Shown: piece by piece, positions 40,690 to 49,659 of the stretch
Position numbering within the stretch: position 1 is the stretch's first letter
Layout of the letters: every line of letters begins with the position of its first letter
Program-made: the position numbers and the translations under genes
NCBI RefSeq assembly: GCF_030269485.1
Contig: NZ_BSTL01000013.1
Span: 1-64,000, forward strand
DNA from: Actinoplanes sp. NBRC 103695
GTDB lineage: Bacteria > Actinomycetota > Actinomycetes > Mycobacteriales > Micromonosporaceae
Direction: 5' to 3'
Length of the DNA stretch: 64,000 nucleotides
Notes under the pieces: model-generated
Seen by the model: only the letters and a program-made list of their open reading frames with translations
Told to the model about the DNA's origin: nothing
Database searches by the model: none

Positions 40690-41484
40690 GTGATTCCGCG
40701 CCGCACCCTTGCCGCCCTGCTGCTCCTGCCGCTCGCCGCATGCAGCACACCGAACCCGTCTCCCGCCCCGTCCTCCTCGCCCAGCGCACCCTTCGATCCG
40801 GTGAAGACCATGGCCGCCGCGGCCTCGGGCATCGAGGCGGGCGTCTACGGCTACTACGTGGACGCGCCCGACGGCAGCACCTCGCATGTCCTGGTCCACG
40901 CGCCGAGCAGGAGCGCCGACTTCCAGATCTCCGTCAAGGACGACGACGACACGTTCCCTGTCCAGATCCGGGTCGCCGCCGGCAGCAACTTCATCAAGAT
41001 CCGCTTCACCAAGGCCATGCTGCGCGGCCAGTCCGGCGAGGCGAAGGAAGTCTTCAGCGGCAAACACTGGTACCGCCTCGGTGTCAAGGATGCCGGGCTC
41101 AGCGACTACATCGTCTACCCGGAGAACCCCGATCCCCTGGGCATGAAGCGGCTTCTCGCCGGCGTCACCGCGGCGACGGGCGACGCCGAGACGATCAAGG
41201 GCAAGATCGACGGTACGAAGCTGGGCACGGAGGACCCGCTGATCGGGCGGAAGACGTTCCGGAGCATGATCAGCGGCTACGCGATCCCGTTCACCGCCGT
41301 CCTGGACGACCAGGGACGCATCCTCAAGCTGATCGTCGACATTCCGGCGAGCCTGGAGCACAAGGCCGGCCGGTGGGTGTTCACCTTCGACGAGTACGGG
41401 ACCGTCAAGCCGCAGCCGGCACTCTCCGGGCCCGATGTCCGAAAGGCGTCGCCGAGTTTCCAGCGCTTCCTGTTGGAGCTGTAG
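40690..41484 (+). CDS. Lipoprotein, LppX/LprG-like size class
   Basis: A 264-aa exported lipoprotein (GTG start, leaderless behind TAGGAT). The lipobox is LAAC at residue 18, followed by a Ser/Pro linker. The mature domain shows GSNFIKIRFTKAMLRG, SGKHWYRLGVKDAG and IPFTAVLDDQGRILKLIVDI, a pattern of beta strands that could be the LppX/LprG lipid-carrier fold, though I am not certain. A broken paralogue with homologous upstream sequence is at 44878-45228, on the other side of the NTPase gene. Confidence 0.78.
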   Translation: MIPRRTLAALLLLPLAACSTPNPSPAPSSSPSAPFDPVKTMAAAASGIEAGVYGYYVDAPDGSTSHVLVHAPSRSADFQISVKDDDDTFPVQIRVAAGSNFIKIRFTKAMLRGQSGEAKEVFSGKHWYRLGVKDAGLSDYIVYPENPDPLGMKRLLAGVTAATGDAETIKGKIDGTKLGTEDPLIGRKTFRSMISGYAIPFTAVLDDQGRILKLIVDIPASLEHKAGRWVFTFDEYGTVKPQPALSGPDVRKASPSFQRFLLEL

Positions 41485-41490
41485 GCGGGC

Positions 41491-44400
41491 TCAGGTGAGG
41501 GCGACGAAGGAGAAGCGGGCCACCTCGGGTGCCCACTCGGCGAAGCGGTGGCTGGGCGCATTGCCGTAGCGCGGGTTCGCCTCCAGCCAGCGGCGGATCG
41601 GGTCGAGGCCCGGCTCCGGCACCTCGGCGAGCAAGGCGGCCATCGTGGCGTACGGTCGATCCGTACGCAGAGCCTTGATCAGCACCGCGGCAGCGGGCTG
41701 GCCGGTCACCACCGCGAGCAGGAACGCGACCACCTCGTGGTCGCCGATCCCGCCGCGGGCATGGTGGAACTCCGCCGGGTCCTTCGTCCGGGCCTTGAGG
41801 ATCTGGTACGTGTTGACGAAACGTTTGACGGTGCGCGGTGTGCGGACCACCAGCGGCGCCACCGCGGACAGGGCGGCCGCCTCGTCGCCGGTCGTCTCCA
41901 GCAGCCGCGCCGGAAATCTGGTCCGTGTCATCCGGGCGGGGCGCCGCTGCGGTGCCTTCGAGGTCTCGACCGGCCGCACCGGAGCTGCGACAGCCGGCAC
42001 GGCCGGGACAGGCGCGGACGGAGGCTCGGCGTAACTGCCGGTCAGGCCGGTGATCATCTGCCGGACCAGGCCCTCGGTGAGCGGTGTCAGCCGTACCGGA
42101 ATCTGGATGATCTTCTCCAGGTAGTCGGCGGGTTCGGCCGAGCCGGAGTCGCCGAGCAACTGGTGGTAACGGATCTTCAGAGACTGTTCCAGCCAGCGGG
42201 TGTCGACGGCCAGCACCACCACGAACATCTCGAAGCTGAACAGCAGGTGCACCGCCTCGAGCACCTCGACCACCTTCTCGGCCGGGCAGCGGTCCAGGTC
42301 GTCGATGGCCAGTACGACCCGGCGCCGACCCTGCACGAAACCCTTGTCGATCCCCTGGAACAGCTTTCGGGTGCGGGTGACCAGGCTGAGCTGCTCGCGG
42401 TACTCGGTGACCTCGGCGGCCTGCCGCAGGACCATCTCGAGTGGGTCGGCCTCGGCCTGTTTCCGCAGCTCGGCCTGCTCGGCCTTGAGCCGTTCGGTGT
42501 TCGCCTCGGCCACGCGGACGCCCCGCTCGGCCTCCTCCCGCTCCGCCTCAGCCGCCCGCGCCAGCCGTCCGGCGGCCCGCAGGTCGAGGGCGCCGGCCGC
42601 GTTCCGACCGGCCGCGGCCGCCTGCACGGCCTGGTCGTGGGCGGACTTCACCTGCGCCACGACACCGGCCGCCGCGGCCAGCCCGGCCACGATGGCGGGC
42701 CACACGCCAACACCGGCGACGACGGTGACGACCACACCGGCCGCGACCACCGCGACGGCGCCCACGAGGGTGAGACGCTGCCGGGTGCGACGTGACTTCG
42801 CCGCCCGCTCGGCCCGGGCGGCATCCTCGAGCACCGACCGGCGGCGATCCTCCTCCGCCTCCGCGGCGCCGACCTGCTGTTCGGCCCGGGCCACGTGCGG
42901 CATCTCGTCGACCACGTCAGGCCGCGAGGTGATCCGGCGGAGAACCTGGTCGACCAGGCTGGCCCACAGGTTCGTCTCGGCGTAGTGCCAGGCGTTGAAC
43001 TCGACCACCTGGACCTCGTTCAGGTAGCCCTCGACGCCGGCGAACTGGTCCAGCGCCCCGAGCAGCCGCCGCAGCACGAACGTCTTGCCGGAACCCCACT
43101 CGCCGAACAGGCCGATCGCCAGCGGCGGCCGGAGCTTCTCCGAGGCGATCAGCGCGGCGAGGGCCTGCGCGTCCCGTTCGGCTTCGAGCAGGTCGCCGCT
43201 GTCCCGGGAGTCCGGCTCGTACCCGGCGATGCTCTGCGCGACCGGCCGCGTCTTGCCCACCGGCCACACCGACACGGTCGACCCGCACGCGGTGGCCAGG
43301 AAGTGGCCGTCCCGGTTCGCCGCGAGCACGTCGATCGGCTCGTGTTCGTCGATGACCGCGATCGTTTCCCGGCCGGGCTCGGTGATGATGACGGCGCTGC
43401 CGTCCGACGCCGCGAGCGCTACGTGCCGCCCGACCGACATCAGGACACAGCGGCCGCGCGGCCGCGGCATTCGAGCGACGATCGCCGGGATTGTGCCGTC
43501 CGCGGACAGGTCATCGGTCAGCGTGCTGATGAGGACCGCCTCGTCGTCGACCTCGATCAACGCCCGGCGTCCCGAACCCTCGGCGGCGAGCACGGCGACG
43601 GCCCCGGGAACGAGCAACTCGACCGGCTGCGTCGAGCCCCACCACCGGGCCGCGCCGCTCTCCCCGATCAGCCATGCCGGAAACCCACCGGCCAGGAGCC
43701 CACTCCTCATGCCCGGGACGCGGCCCTCCACCGCGCCGGTGTCGACCCGGACGATGTCGGCGTCGTCGCCGTCGAAGCGGAGGGCGAGGATGCCGTCGCG
43801 GTCCCATCCGAGGTGGACGACCTCGCCGTCCACGCTGCCGACGCGGCGGGTCCTCCCGTCCGCGCCGACGTCGTACACCACGGTGCCGACGAGGGCCGCG
43901 ATCCGGTCGACGCGCGGCCCGAACGCCAGAGCGGTGATCGGGCCGGACAGCTCCGCCGACCACTCGGCGGGCGCACCGAGCGCGCTGGCGAGCAGTGGCC
44001 GGTCCTCGGCGAGCCGCCGGCCCGCGTCGCTGAGCTGGTCCCAAGCAGAACCGGCACCCAGCCTGAGCACGTATCCGGATCTCAGCAGCAGCCAGTCGAG
44101 ATCGTCATCCAGGGCGAGCCCCAGCACCAGGTGGTGCACGTCCAGCCGAGGCGCCGACCAGCGTTGCCGCACCACCGCGAGGTGGCCGTCGAGGTCACGG
44201 ACCGGTCCCGCGTCGTCGAGATCGGGCAGTCCGTCGGCCGCCGCGATCACCGCCCCGGCGCGCAGCGGCCCGGCGTCGGCCAGCGTCGCCAGAAACGCGG
44301 TGAGCGCGCCGCTGTAGGGCCGGCTCTCCGGCGGACTCAGCCGGTCGGCGAGGTCGTCGGTCAGCACGTGCACCCGCAGCGTGGCATCCGGATCGGCAGT

Positions 44401-44787
44401 CTTGGCGAAACCGCTGGTCAGCACCCGGAACGACTCTTCCGGCTCGAGACCGCCGGCCCCGGTACCGAGCAGCGGCACCGCGACCACCGAGCCGGCCGTG
44501 GCGGCCTGCTTCCCGATCTCCTCCGCGGTCTGCGCCAGAACCCTGTCCTGATTGAGCCGCGACCTCGGCTCCGCGGCCATGGCGAACAGCAGAATCCGAC
44601 CGTCCTGCGCGGTGACCGGCGCCAGGGAGCCCGGAACGTACTCGCGGACCTCCGGCGGCCGTACGCCGAGTGCCCAGACCCGGTCGCGCACACGCGCGGA
44701 TATCGAGCCGTCGACACCGCACGGGACGACGAGCATCGGCGCGTCGCTGTCGAAAAGGTCCCCCACCACGATCTCGACCCGGCTCAT
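41491..44787 (-). CDS. Macro-like / beta-propeller / KAP P-loop NTPase
   Basis: A 1098-aa multidomain protein from ATG 44787. Residues 1-145 resemble a macro (ADP-ribose-binding) domain: VEIVVGDLFDSDAPMLVVPC and AVPLLGTGAGGLEPEESFRV. Residues 250-540 form repeated beta blades like a propeller. From 540 is a KAP-family NTPase: Walker A FGEWGSGKTF (about 565), two membrane helices inserted in the domain (about 672-711, VAVVAAGVVVTVVAGVGVWP), a coiled coil (720-780), Walker B VVLAIDDLDRC (about 825) and the C-terminal RTPRTVKRFVNTYQ. KAP NTPases include the phage-exclusion protein PifA. Function here is not known; membrane-anchored sensing of a nucleotide signal is inference. The long open frame upstream of 44787 is not conserved. 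Confidence 0.85.
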   Translation of the reverse strand: MSRVEIVVGDLFDSDAPMLVVPCGVDGSISARVRDRVWALGVRPPEVREYVPGSLAPVTAQDGRILLFAMAAEPRSRLNQDRVLAQTAEEIGKQAATAGSVVAVPLLGTGAGGLEPEESFRVLTSGFAKTADPDATLRVHVLTDDLADRLSPPESRPYSGALTAFLATLADAGPLRAGAVIAAADGLPDLDDAGPVRDLDGHLAVVRQRWSAPRLDVHHLVLGLALDDDLDWLLLRSGYVLRLGAGSAWDQLSDAGRRLAEDRPLLASALGAPAEWSAELSGPITALAFGPRVDRIAALVGTVVYDVGADGRTRRVGSVDGEVVHLGWDRDGILALRFDGDDADIVRVDTGAVEGRVPGMRSGLLAGGFPAWLIGESGAARWWGSTQPVELLVPGAVAVLAAEGSGRRALIEVDDEAVLISTLTDDLSADGTIPAIVARMPRPRGRCVLMSVGRHVALAASDGSAVIITEPGRETIAVIDEHEPIDVLAANRDGHFLATACGSTVSVWPVGKTRPVAQSIAGYEPDSRDSGDLLEAERDAQALAALIASEKLRPPLAIGLFGEWGSGKTFVLRRLLGALDQFAGVEGYLNEVQVVEFNAWHYAETNLWASLVDQVLRRITSRPDVVDEMPHVARAEQQVGAAEAEEDRRRSVLEDAARAERAAKSRRTRQRLTLVGAVAVVAAGVVVTVVAGVGVWPAIVAGLAAAAGVVAQVKSAHDQAVQAAAAGRNAAGALDLRAAGRLARAAEAEREEAERGVRVAEANTERLKAEQAELRKQAEADPLEMVLRQAAEVTEYREQLSLVTRTRKLFQGIDKGFVQGRRRVVLAIDDLDRCPAEKVVEVLEAVHLLFSFEMFVVVLAVDTRWLEQSLKIRYHQLLGDSGSAEPADYLEKIIQIPVRLTPLTEGLVRQMITGLTGSYAEPPSAPVPAVPAVAAPVRPVETSKAPQRRPARMTRTRFPARLLETTGDEAAALSAVAPLVVRTPRTVKRFVNTYQILKARTKDPAEFHHARGGIGDHEVVAFLLAVVTGQPAAAVLIKALRTDRPYATMAALLAEVPEPGLDPIRRWLEANPRYGNAPSHRFAEWAPEVARFSFVALT

Positions 44788-44877
44788 CCGACCACCGTGA
44801 CAGGTGAGCGGCCTTCCGACCAGGCTCCCGCGGCTGATCCGACATCCCCCGGGAGGCCACCATGGTGCGCCGCCCGA

Positions 44878-45228
44878 CCGCCCCCACAGTGGACGTCCGC
44901 CGGGCGACCCCGCTCGGGCGTACCCTAAGACGACGATGAAGGCGCTCCGCTGGACGGAAGCTCCGTCAGCACGGGCAACGGGTTGGTCGCGCGCATGGCC
45001 TTCACCGGCCTGCCCACGGGCGCCGGGACGAAGATCCCGTACAACGTGAAGCTGGACGCCGAGGGCCGGGCCGCCGCGATCGTCTGGGAGATGCCGGCAG
45101 TGCCGGACTCCCCGGCCGGGGAATGGACCATGACCTTCGAGTACGGCAGCCCCGAGACGGCGGCGAAGCCATCCGCCAAGGAGCTCCGGCCGATCACCGA
45201 CATCGTCTACACCCAGCTCAACACATGA
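44878..45228 (+). pseudogene. Broken paralogue of the 40.7-kb lipoprotein gene
   Basis: The sequence CCCCACAGTGGACGTCCGCC at 44880 matches CCCCACAGTGGACTCCCGCC upstream of the intact gene, and the match continues to the promoter (TACCCTAAGAC versus TTCCCTAGGAT). The coding match then resumes only in the C-terminal part: KIPYNVKLDAEGRAAAIVWE and AGEWTMTFEYG align with IPFTAVLDDQGRILKLIVDI and AGRWVFTFDEYG. The signal peptide, lipobox and first two-thirds are missing. The remaining open frame ends at 45228. Confidence 0.8.
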
Positions 45229-45238
45229 GGGGCTCACC

Positions 45239-45337
45239 ATGATGCGGCGGCCGTTCGCCGCTGCTCTCGCCGCCCTGCTCGGCTTCGCCACGGCCGCCTG
45301 TGGGACGGAGAAGCCAGCGGTCGCGCCGGCGCCCTAG
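45239..45337 (+). CDS. Very short lipoprotein-like peptide (32 aa)
   Basis: MMRRPFAAALAALLGFATAAC GTEKPAVAPAP is a complete lipoprotein signal peptide with lipobox TAAC but only eleven residues after the cysteine. GGGGCTC lies 3-9 bases before the ATG. It stops where its TAG overlaps the stop of the convergent permease gene (CTAG). It may be the head of a third lipoprotein gene cut off by the permease gene, or a real small lipopeptide. Confidence 0.5.
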   Translation: MMRRPFAAALAALLGFATAACGTEKPAVAPAP

Positions 45338-46137
45338 ACGCGGCCGCCGGAGGGGTCGCCGGCCAGGCGCTGGGCGATGTAGATCGGGACGATCGACAGC
45401 AGGACCAGGACCGTGGCGACCACGTTGACCACCGGGGCCTGGTTGGGGCGGAAGAGGTTGTCGAGGATCCAGATCGGCAGGGTCGTGGTGCCCTGACCGG
45501 CGGTGAAGCGGGTGACGATGATCTCGTCGAAGCTCAGCGCGAACGCCAGCAGGCCGCCCGCCAGCAGGGCCGAGCGCATGGCCGGGAAGGTCACCCGCCA
45601 GAACGTGGTGAAGCTGTCGGCGCCCAGGTCCATCGACGCCTCCTCGAGGTCGCCGCCCATCCGGCGGAGCCGGGCGATCACGTTGTTGAAGACCACCACG
45701 ATGCAGAAGGTGGCGTGCGCGACCACCAGCGTCCACAGCGACAGCGGGACGCCGAGGACGGTGCGGAAGGCGTTGTTCAGCGCGATGCCGGTGACGATGC
45801 CGGGCAGGGCGATCGGCAGGATCACCAGCAGCGACACCGCGTCCCGGCCGAAGAATCTGTAGCGCTGCAACGACATCGCGGCCAGGGTGCCGAGGATCAG
45901 CGCGAGCACGGTGGCGAGCAGGCCGACCACGACCGACGTCCGCAGGGCGTCGAGCGCACCGGCGTTGTGTGCCGCCCGCGACCACCAGCCGAGCGTGAAG
46001 CCGGACGGCGGCCAGCCGAACGCGCGGTCGGCGTTCACCGAGTTGATCAGCACCACGATCAGCGGGACGTAGAGCACGGCCAGGACCACGCCGGTGGCGA
46101 TCCGCAGCCCGACCCGCATGCCCTTGGTGAGGAACAT
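45334..46137 (-). CDS. Polyamine-type ABC transporter permease 2 (PotC-like)
   Basis: Inner-membrane permease (267 aa), six helices, with the EAA loop GGDLEEASMDLGADSFTTFWRVTFPAMRSALL (key residues EEASMDLGA and PAM). Last gene of a four-gene ABC operon. It pairs with the permease upstream; their junction is TGATG. Substrate by operon context: spermidine/putrescine or a related amine. Confidence 0.9.
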   Translation of the reverse strand: MFLTKGMRVGLRIATGVVLAVLYVPLIVVLINSVNADRAFGWPPSGFTLGWWSRAAHNAGALDALRTSVVVGLLATVLALILGTLAAMSLQRYRFFGRDAVSLLVILPIALPGIVTGIALNNAFRTVLGVPLSLWTLVVAHATFCIVVVFNNVIARLRRMGGDLEEASMDLGADSFTTFWRVTFPAMRSALLAGGLLAFALSFDEIIVTRFTAGQGTTTLPIWILDNLFRPNQAPVVNVVATVLVLLSIVPIYIAQRLAGDPSGGRV

Positions 46138-47015
46138 CAGAGGTGCTCCAACGCGCCGGCGCGACGGGACAGGGACAAATACACGATCATGACGACCACG
46201 GGTACGAGTCCGACGGCGGCCGCCAAGGGCTGGTTGCTGGCGGCGCCGATGTTGTCGTAGACCAGGTTGCCGAGGAACTGCTTGGTGCCTCCGACGATCT
46301 CCACGGCCACGTAGTCGCCGAGGGTCAGCGAGAACGTGAAGATCGAACCGGCGACCACGGCCGGGAAGACCATCGGCAGGACCACGGTGCGCAGGATGCG
46401 CCCGGGCCGGGCCCCGAGGTCACCGGCCGCCTCCAGCAGCGAACCGGGCAGGCGGTCCAGGCCCGCGAAGATCGGCAGGACCATGTACGGGAACCAGAGG
46501 TACGCCAGCGTGCACACGGTGGCCGTCAGCCCGTACCCCGGCGAAGTGATGCCGAACGGCGCGCCCAGCCAGTCGATCAGGCCGCCGCCGCCGAACATGC
46601 TGCGCCACGCGTACGCCTTGACCAGGTAGGACGCCCACAACGGCAACAGGATGGCGGCCACCAGCAGCGGGCGCCAGCGTGGCGACGCCACCTTGGCCAT
46701 GAAGAACGCCACCGGCAGGGCGAGCGCCGCGTCGATCAGGGTGACCAGCACGGCCACCCCGATCGTGCGGAACGTGACGGCTCGGTAGACCGGGTCGGTG
46801 AGCACGATCCGGATGTTGTCCAGCGTCCAGACGCGTTCGATCTGGCCGGTGAACGCGTTGGTGCTCCACAGTGCGGTGATCAGCAGCGCCGCCAGCGCCC
46901 CGATGTACGCCAGCCCGAGCCAGAGCAGCGGCGCGCTCAGCAGCAGCGCGAGCCGCGCCCGGGGCGTGCGGGTGAGCCAGCTCGAGAGGCGGGAGCGTGC
47001 TGACACCGTACGCAT
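46137..47015 (-). CDS. Polyamine-type ABC transporter permease 1 (PotB-like)
   Basis: Permease subunit (292 aa from ATG 47015) with six helices and EAA loop LLEAAGDLGARPGRILRTVVLPM. The N-terminus is Arg/Ser-rich (MRTVSARSRLSSWLTRTPRA). There is no visible ribosome site; translation probably reinitiates after the binding-protein stop 8 bases upstream. FFMAKVASPRWRPLLVAAIL and LPLWASYLVKAYAWRSMF are typical of PotB. Confidence 0.88.
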   Translation of the reverse strand: MRTVSARSRLSSWLTRTPRARLALLLSAPLLWLGLAYIGALAALLITALWSTNAFTGQIERVWTLDNIRIVLTDPVYRAVTFRTIGVAVLVTLIDAALALPVAFFMAKVASPRWRPLLVAAILLPLWASYLVKAYAWRSMFGGGGLIDWLGAPFGITSPGYGLTATVCTLAYLWFPYMVLPIFAGLDRLPGSLLEAAGDLGARPGRILRTVVLPMVFPAVVAGSIFTFSLTLGDYVAVEIVGGTKQFLGNLVYDNIGAASNQPLAAAVGLVPVVVMIVYLSLSRRAGALEHL

Positions 47016-47023
47016 AGGAGGTC

Positions 47024-48205
47024 TCAGCCCTTGATCTCGGTCCAGGCCCGGGTCCATGCGGCGTAGTCGGTGCACCGGACATCCGTGCGGCCGTCGAGAC
47101 ATTGCGGGACCGGTGTGCTCCAGTACCAGATCTTCTCGGCGTAGCTCGCGTCGCCGGCGTGGTACGTCTCGCAGAACGACTTGTCGGCGGTCAGCGCGCA
47201 CGCCTTCTGGTTGGCCGGCGCCTCACCGAAGTACTCGGCGACCTGCGCGTTGGCCTGCGGGCTGACGATCCAGTTGAGCCACTGGTAGGCGCAGTTCGGG
47301 TGCTTGCCCTTCGCCGCCACCATCCAGGTGTCCGACCAGCCGGTCGCGCCCTCCTCCGGCAGGATCGCCTCGACCGGCGCCTTCTCGGCCTTCGCCGTGT
47401 TCACGATGACCTGCCAGGTGGTGCCGATGACCGAGTTGCCGCTCTTGAAGGACTGCACCTCCTTGAGGTAGTCCGACCAGTACTCGCTGACGTTCGGCTT
47501 CTGCGTCTTGAGCAGGTCGACGGCCGCCCCGAGCTGCTTCTCGTCGAGCGCGTACGGATTCTTGATGCCCAGGTCCGGCTTGGTCTTCATCAGGAACAGC
47601 GCGGCGTCGGCGATGTAGATCGGCGAGTCGTACGCGGTGACCTTGCCCTGGTACTTGCCGGCGTCGGTGAAGACGGCCGCCCACGAGGTCGGCGCCGGTT
47701 TGACCACGTCGGTGCGGTACATCAGCAGGTTGGCGCCCCAGCCGTGCGGCACGCCGTACATCTGGCCGCCGACCGAGTTCCACGGCCGGTCCTTGAGGAA
47801 CGCGGTGACGTCGCCGTAGTTGGGCACCAGGCCGGTGTTGACCGGTGCGACGTCACCGGCCGCGATGAGCCGCAGCGAGGCGTCGCCGGAGGCGGAGATG
47901 ACGTCGTAGTCACCGGTCTTCATCAGCGTCACGGCCTCGTCCGAGGTGCCGAACGTCTTGATCGTCGCCTGGCAGCCGGTCTGCTTCTCGAACGGCGTGA
48001 CCCAGTCGGTCTTCGGGTCGTTGGAGCCGTCCTCGGCGTACCCGGGCCAGGCCAGGATCGACACCGCGCCCTCGCCGGGGCCGAGCTTGTCGTGCATGGG
48101 CAGCTTGGGGGCGGTGAAGCCCTGGGAATTCTCAGTGGGGGATTCCGAGGTGGTGCCGCACGCGGTCAACATCGCGACGACGGCTATCGCCAGAATCTTG
48201 CGCAT
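47024..48205 (-). CDS. Polyamine-type substrate-binding lipoprotein (PotD-like)
   Basis: Extracellular binding protein of 393 aa anchored by lipid: lipobox LTAC at residue 16. SILAWPGYAEDGSNDPKTDW, FGTSDEAVTLMKTGDYDVIS, WGANLLMYRTDVVKPAPTSW and NWIVSPQANAQVAEYFGEAP are characteristic of the spermidine/putrescine-binding family. Four cysteines in the last third may form disulfides. ATG has GGAGTGAGTC within the end of the ATPase gene, only 3 bp away. Exact amine not predictable. Confidence 0.9.
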   Translation of the reverse strand: MRKILAIAVVAMLTACGTTSESPTENSQGFTAPKLPMHDKLGPGEGAVSILAWPGYAEDGSNDPKTDWVTPFEKQTGCQATIKTFGTSDEAVTLMKTGDYDVISASGDASLRLIAAGDVAPVNTGLVPNYGDVTAFLKDRPWNSVGGQMYGVPHGWGANLLMYRTDVVKPAPTSWAAVFTDAGKYQGKVTAYDSPIYIADAALFLMKTKPDLGIKNPYALDEKQLGAAVDLLKTQKPNVSEYWSDYLKEVQSFKSGNSVIGTTWQVIVNTAKAEKAPVEAILPEEGATGWSDTWMVAAKGKHPNCAYQWLNWIVSPQANAQVAEYFGEAPANQKACALTADKSFCETYHAGDASYAEKIWYWSTPVPQCLDGRTDVRCTDYAAWTRAWTEIKG

Positions 48206-48208
48206 GAC

Positions 48209-49234
48209 TCACTCCAGGGGGACGGCGTCTTCGGGGCGGATGGTGATCTGGACGCGGTCGCCGCGCTGCCGCACGCTGCCCGCGTTGGGCTCGCTGGCGG
48301 TGATGCGGTGGCCGGAGGAGAGGTCGATGAGGTATTTGGTGGTCGCGCCCAGGTAGACGACCTCGGCGATGGTTCCGGTTCTGTGTCGCTCGTCTCTGGC
48401 CGAGGCCTCGCCGGCCGGAGTAAGACGGATCCGTTCAGGACGGATCATGAAGGTCCCGCTTCGGCCGAGCACGCCCTCGGACGCGGAACGGTCGAGCACA
48501 GTGGACGTTCCGACGAAACCGGCCACGAACTCGGTCTGCGGCTGCTCGTAGACGGCCGTCGGGGTGCCGATCTGGGCGATCCGGCCGTGGTCGAAAACCG
48601 CGATCCGGTCACTCATCGTCAGCGCCTCCTCCTGGTCGTGGGTGACGAAGACGAAGGTGATGCCGGCGTCGCGCTGCAGCTGCTTGAGCTCGACCTGCAT
48701 CTGCTGCCGCAGCTTGAGATCCAGCGCGCCGAGCGGTTCGTCGAGCAGCAGCACCCGCGGCTTGACGACCAGCGCGCGGGCCAGCGCGACCCGTTGCCGC
48801 TGCCCGCCGGAGAGCTGGGTGGGCCGCCGGTCGGCGAACGCCTCCATCCGCACGGAGGCCAGGGCCGCGGTGGCGAGCTCGCGTCGTTCGGTCCGGCCCT
48901 TTCCGCGTACGGCCAGGCCGTACTCGACGTTCTGCCGGACTGTGAGATGCGGGAAGAGCGCGTAGTCCTGGAACACAGTGGTCACGTCCCGCTGGAACGG
49001 GGCGGACCGGGTGACGTCGGCGCCGGCCAGCTCGACGGCGCCGGCGGTGGGCTGTTCGAACCCGGCGATCATCCGGAGCACGGTGGTCTTGCCGGACCCG
49101 GACGGGCCGAGCATCGCGAAGAACTCACCGTCGGCGATCTCCAGGTCGATGCCGTCCACGGCGGTGACCGGCCCGAACGACTTGCGCAGACCGGCGAGCC
49201 TGATCGCGGGAACAGTGTCCACGAGCGAAAACAT
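48209..49234 (-). CDS. Polyamine-type ABC transporter ATPase (PotA-like)
   Basis: ATP-binding subunit (341 aa): Walker A LGPSGSGKTTVLRMIAGFE, Q-loop VFQDYALFPHLTV, signature LSGGQRQRVALARAL, Walker B VLLLDEPLGALD, H-loop VTHDQEEAL, and a C-terminal TOBE domain (MIRPERIRL). First gene of the operon. The AT-rich stretch TTCATATTTATTAATACAAG (49240-49259) before it is a likely regulator site. A headless GntR-FCD gene is divergent. Confidence 0.93.
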   Translation of the reverse strand: MFSLVDTVPAIRLAGLRKSFGPVTAVDGIDLEIADGEFFAMLGPSGSGKTTVLRMIAGFEQPTAGAVELAGADVTRSAPFQRDVTTVFQDYALFPHLTVRQNVEYGLAVRGKGRTERRELATAALASVRMEAFADRRPTQLSGGQRQRVALARALVVKPRVLLLDEPLGALDLKLRQQMQVELKQLQRDAGITFVFVTHDQEEALTMSDRIAVFDHGRIAQIGTPTAVYEQPQTEFVAGFVGTSTVLDRSASEGVLGRSGTFMIRPERIRLTPAGEASARDERHRTGTIAEVVYLGATTKYLIDLSSGHRITASEPNAGSVRQRGDRVQITIRPEDAVPLE

Positions 49235-49284
49235 ATGGCTTCATATTTATTAATACAAGGTCGGTTCCGTTACGGGGAGGGACG

Positions 49285-49611
49285 ATGCCGAGCCTGGCTC
49301 ACCGTGCCTTCTTCGCGCCGATCACCCAGCCCGGGCGGGCCGAGGCACAGTTCCACCCGGAGGTCGCGGCGGCCACCCGGTCCGCCCGGATGACCCAGGA
49401 GGAACTGCGGCTGCAGGCCGAGTTCGGGCCACTGCTGTGGCTGTCGATGGCCACCGAGGACGGCCGGGAACGCTCCGAGGCCGACCACGCCGCCATCGTC
49501 GACGCGATCGAGGCCGGCGACGCCGCACGGGCCCGGCACTTGACAGCGGATCACGTCGGGCGTGCGATCGACTCGGTGGTCCGTGTCCGCCTGGAGTCCC
49601 GGACAGCCTGA
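49285..49611 (+). pseudogene. GntR/FCD regulator lacking its DNA-binding domain
   Basis: A 108-aa ORF (ATG 49285, GGGGAGGG upstream) whose C-terminal half, RSEADHAAIVDAIEAGDAAR, ARHLTADHVGRAIDSVV, is the end of an FCD ligand-binding domain of GntR regulators. The winged helix and the first FCD helices are missing, and the first 25 residues look non-native. It is placed where the regulator of the polyamine-type operon would be expected, so that regulator has probably been truncated. It could still be translated. Confidence 0.65.
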
Positions 49612-49659
49612 TCACCGGCACCCGGCCGAGGCTCGCGCGGCCTTGCCACACTCGACGGC

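Noticed and set aside
44788..45291. N-terminal extension of the KAP NTPase to a start near 45291
   Set aside because: The extension runs through the lipoprotein paralogue and low-complexity sequence, and the macro-like domain starts right at ATG 44787.
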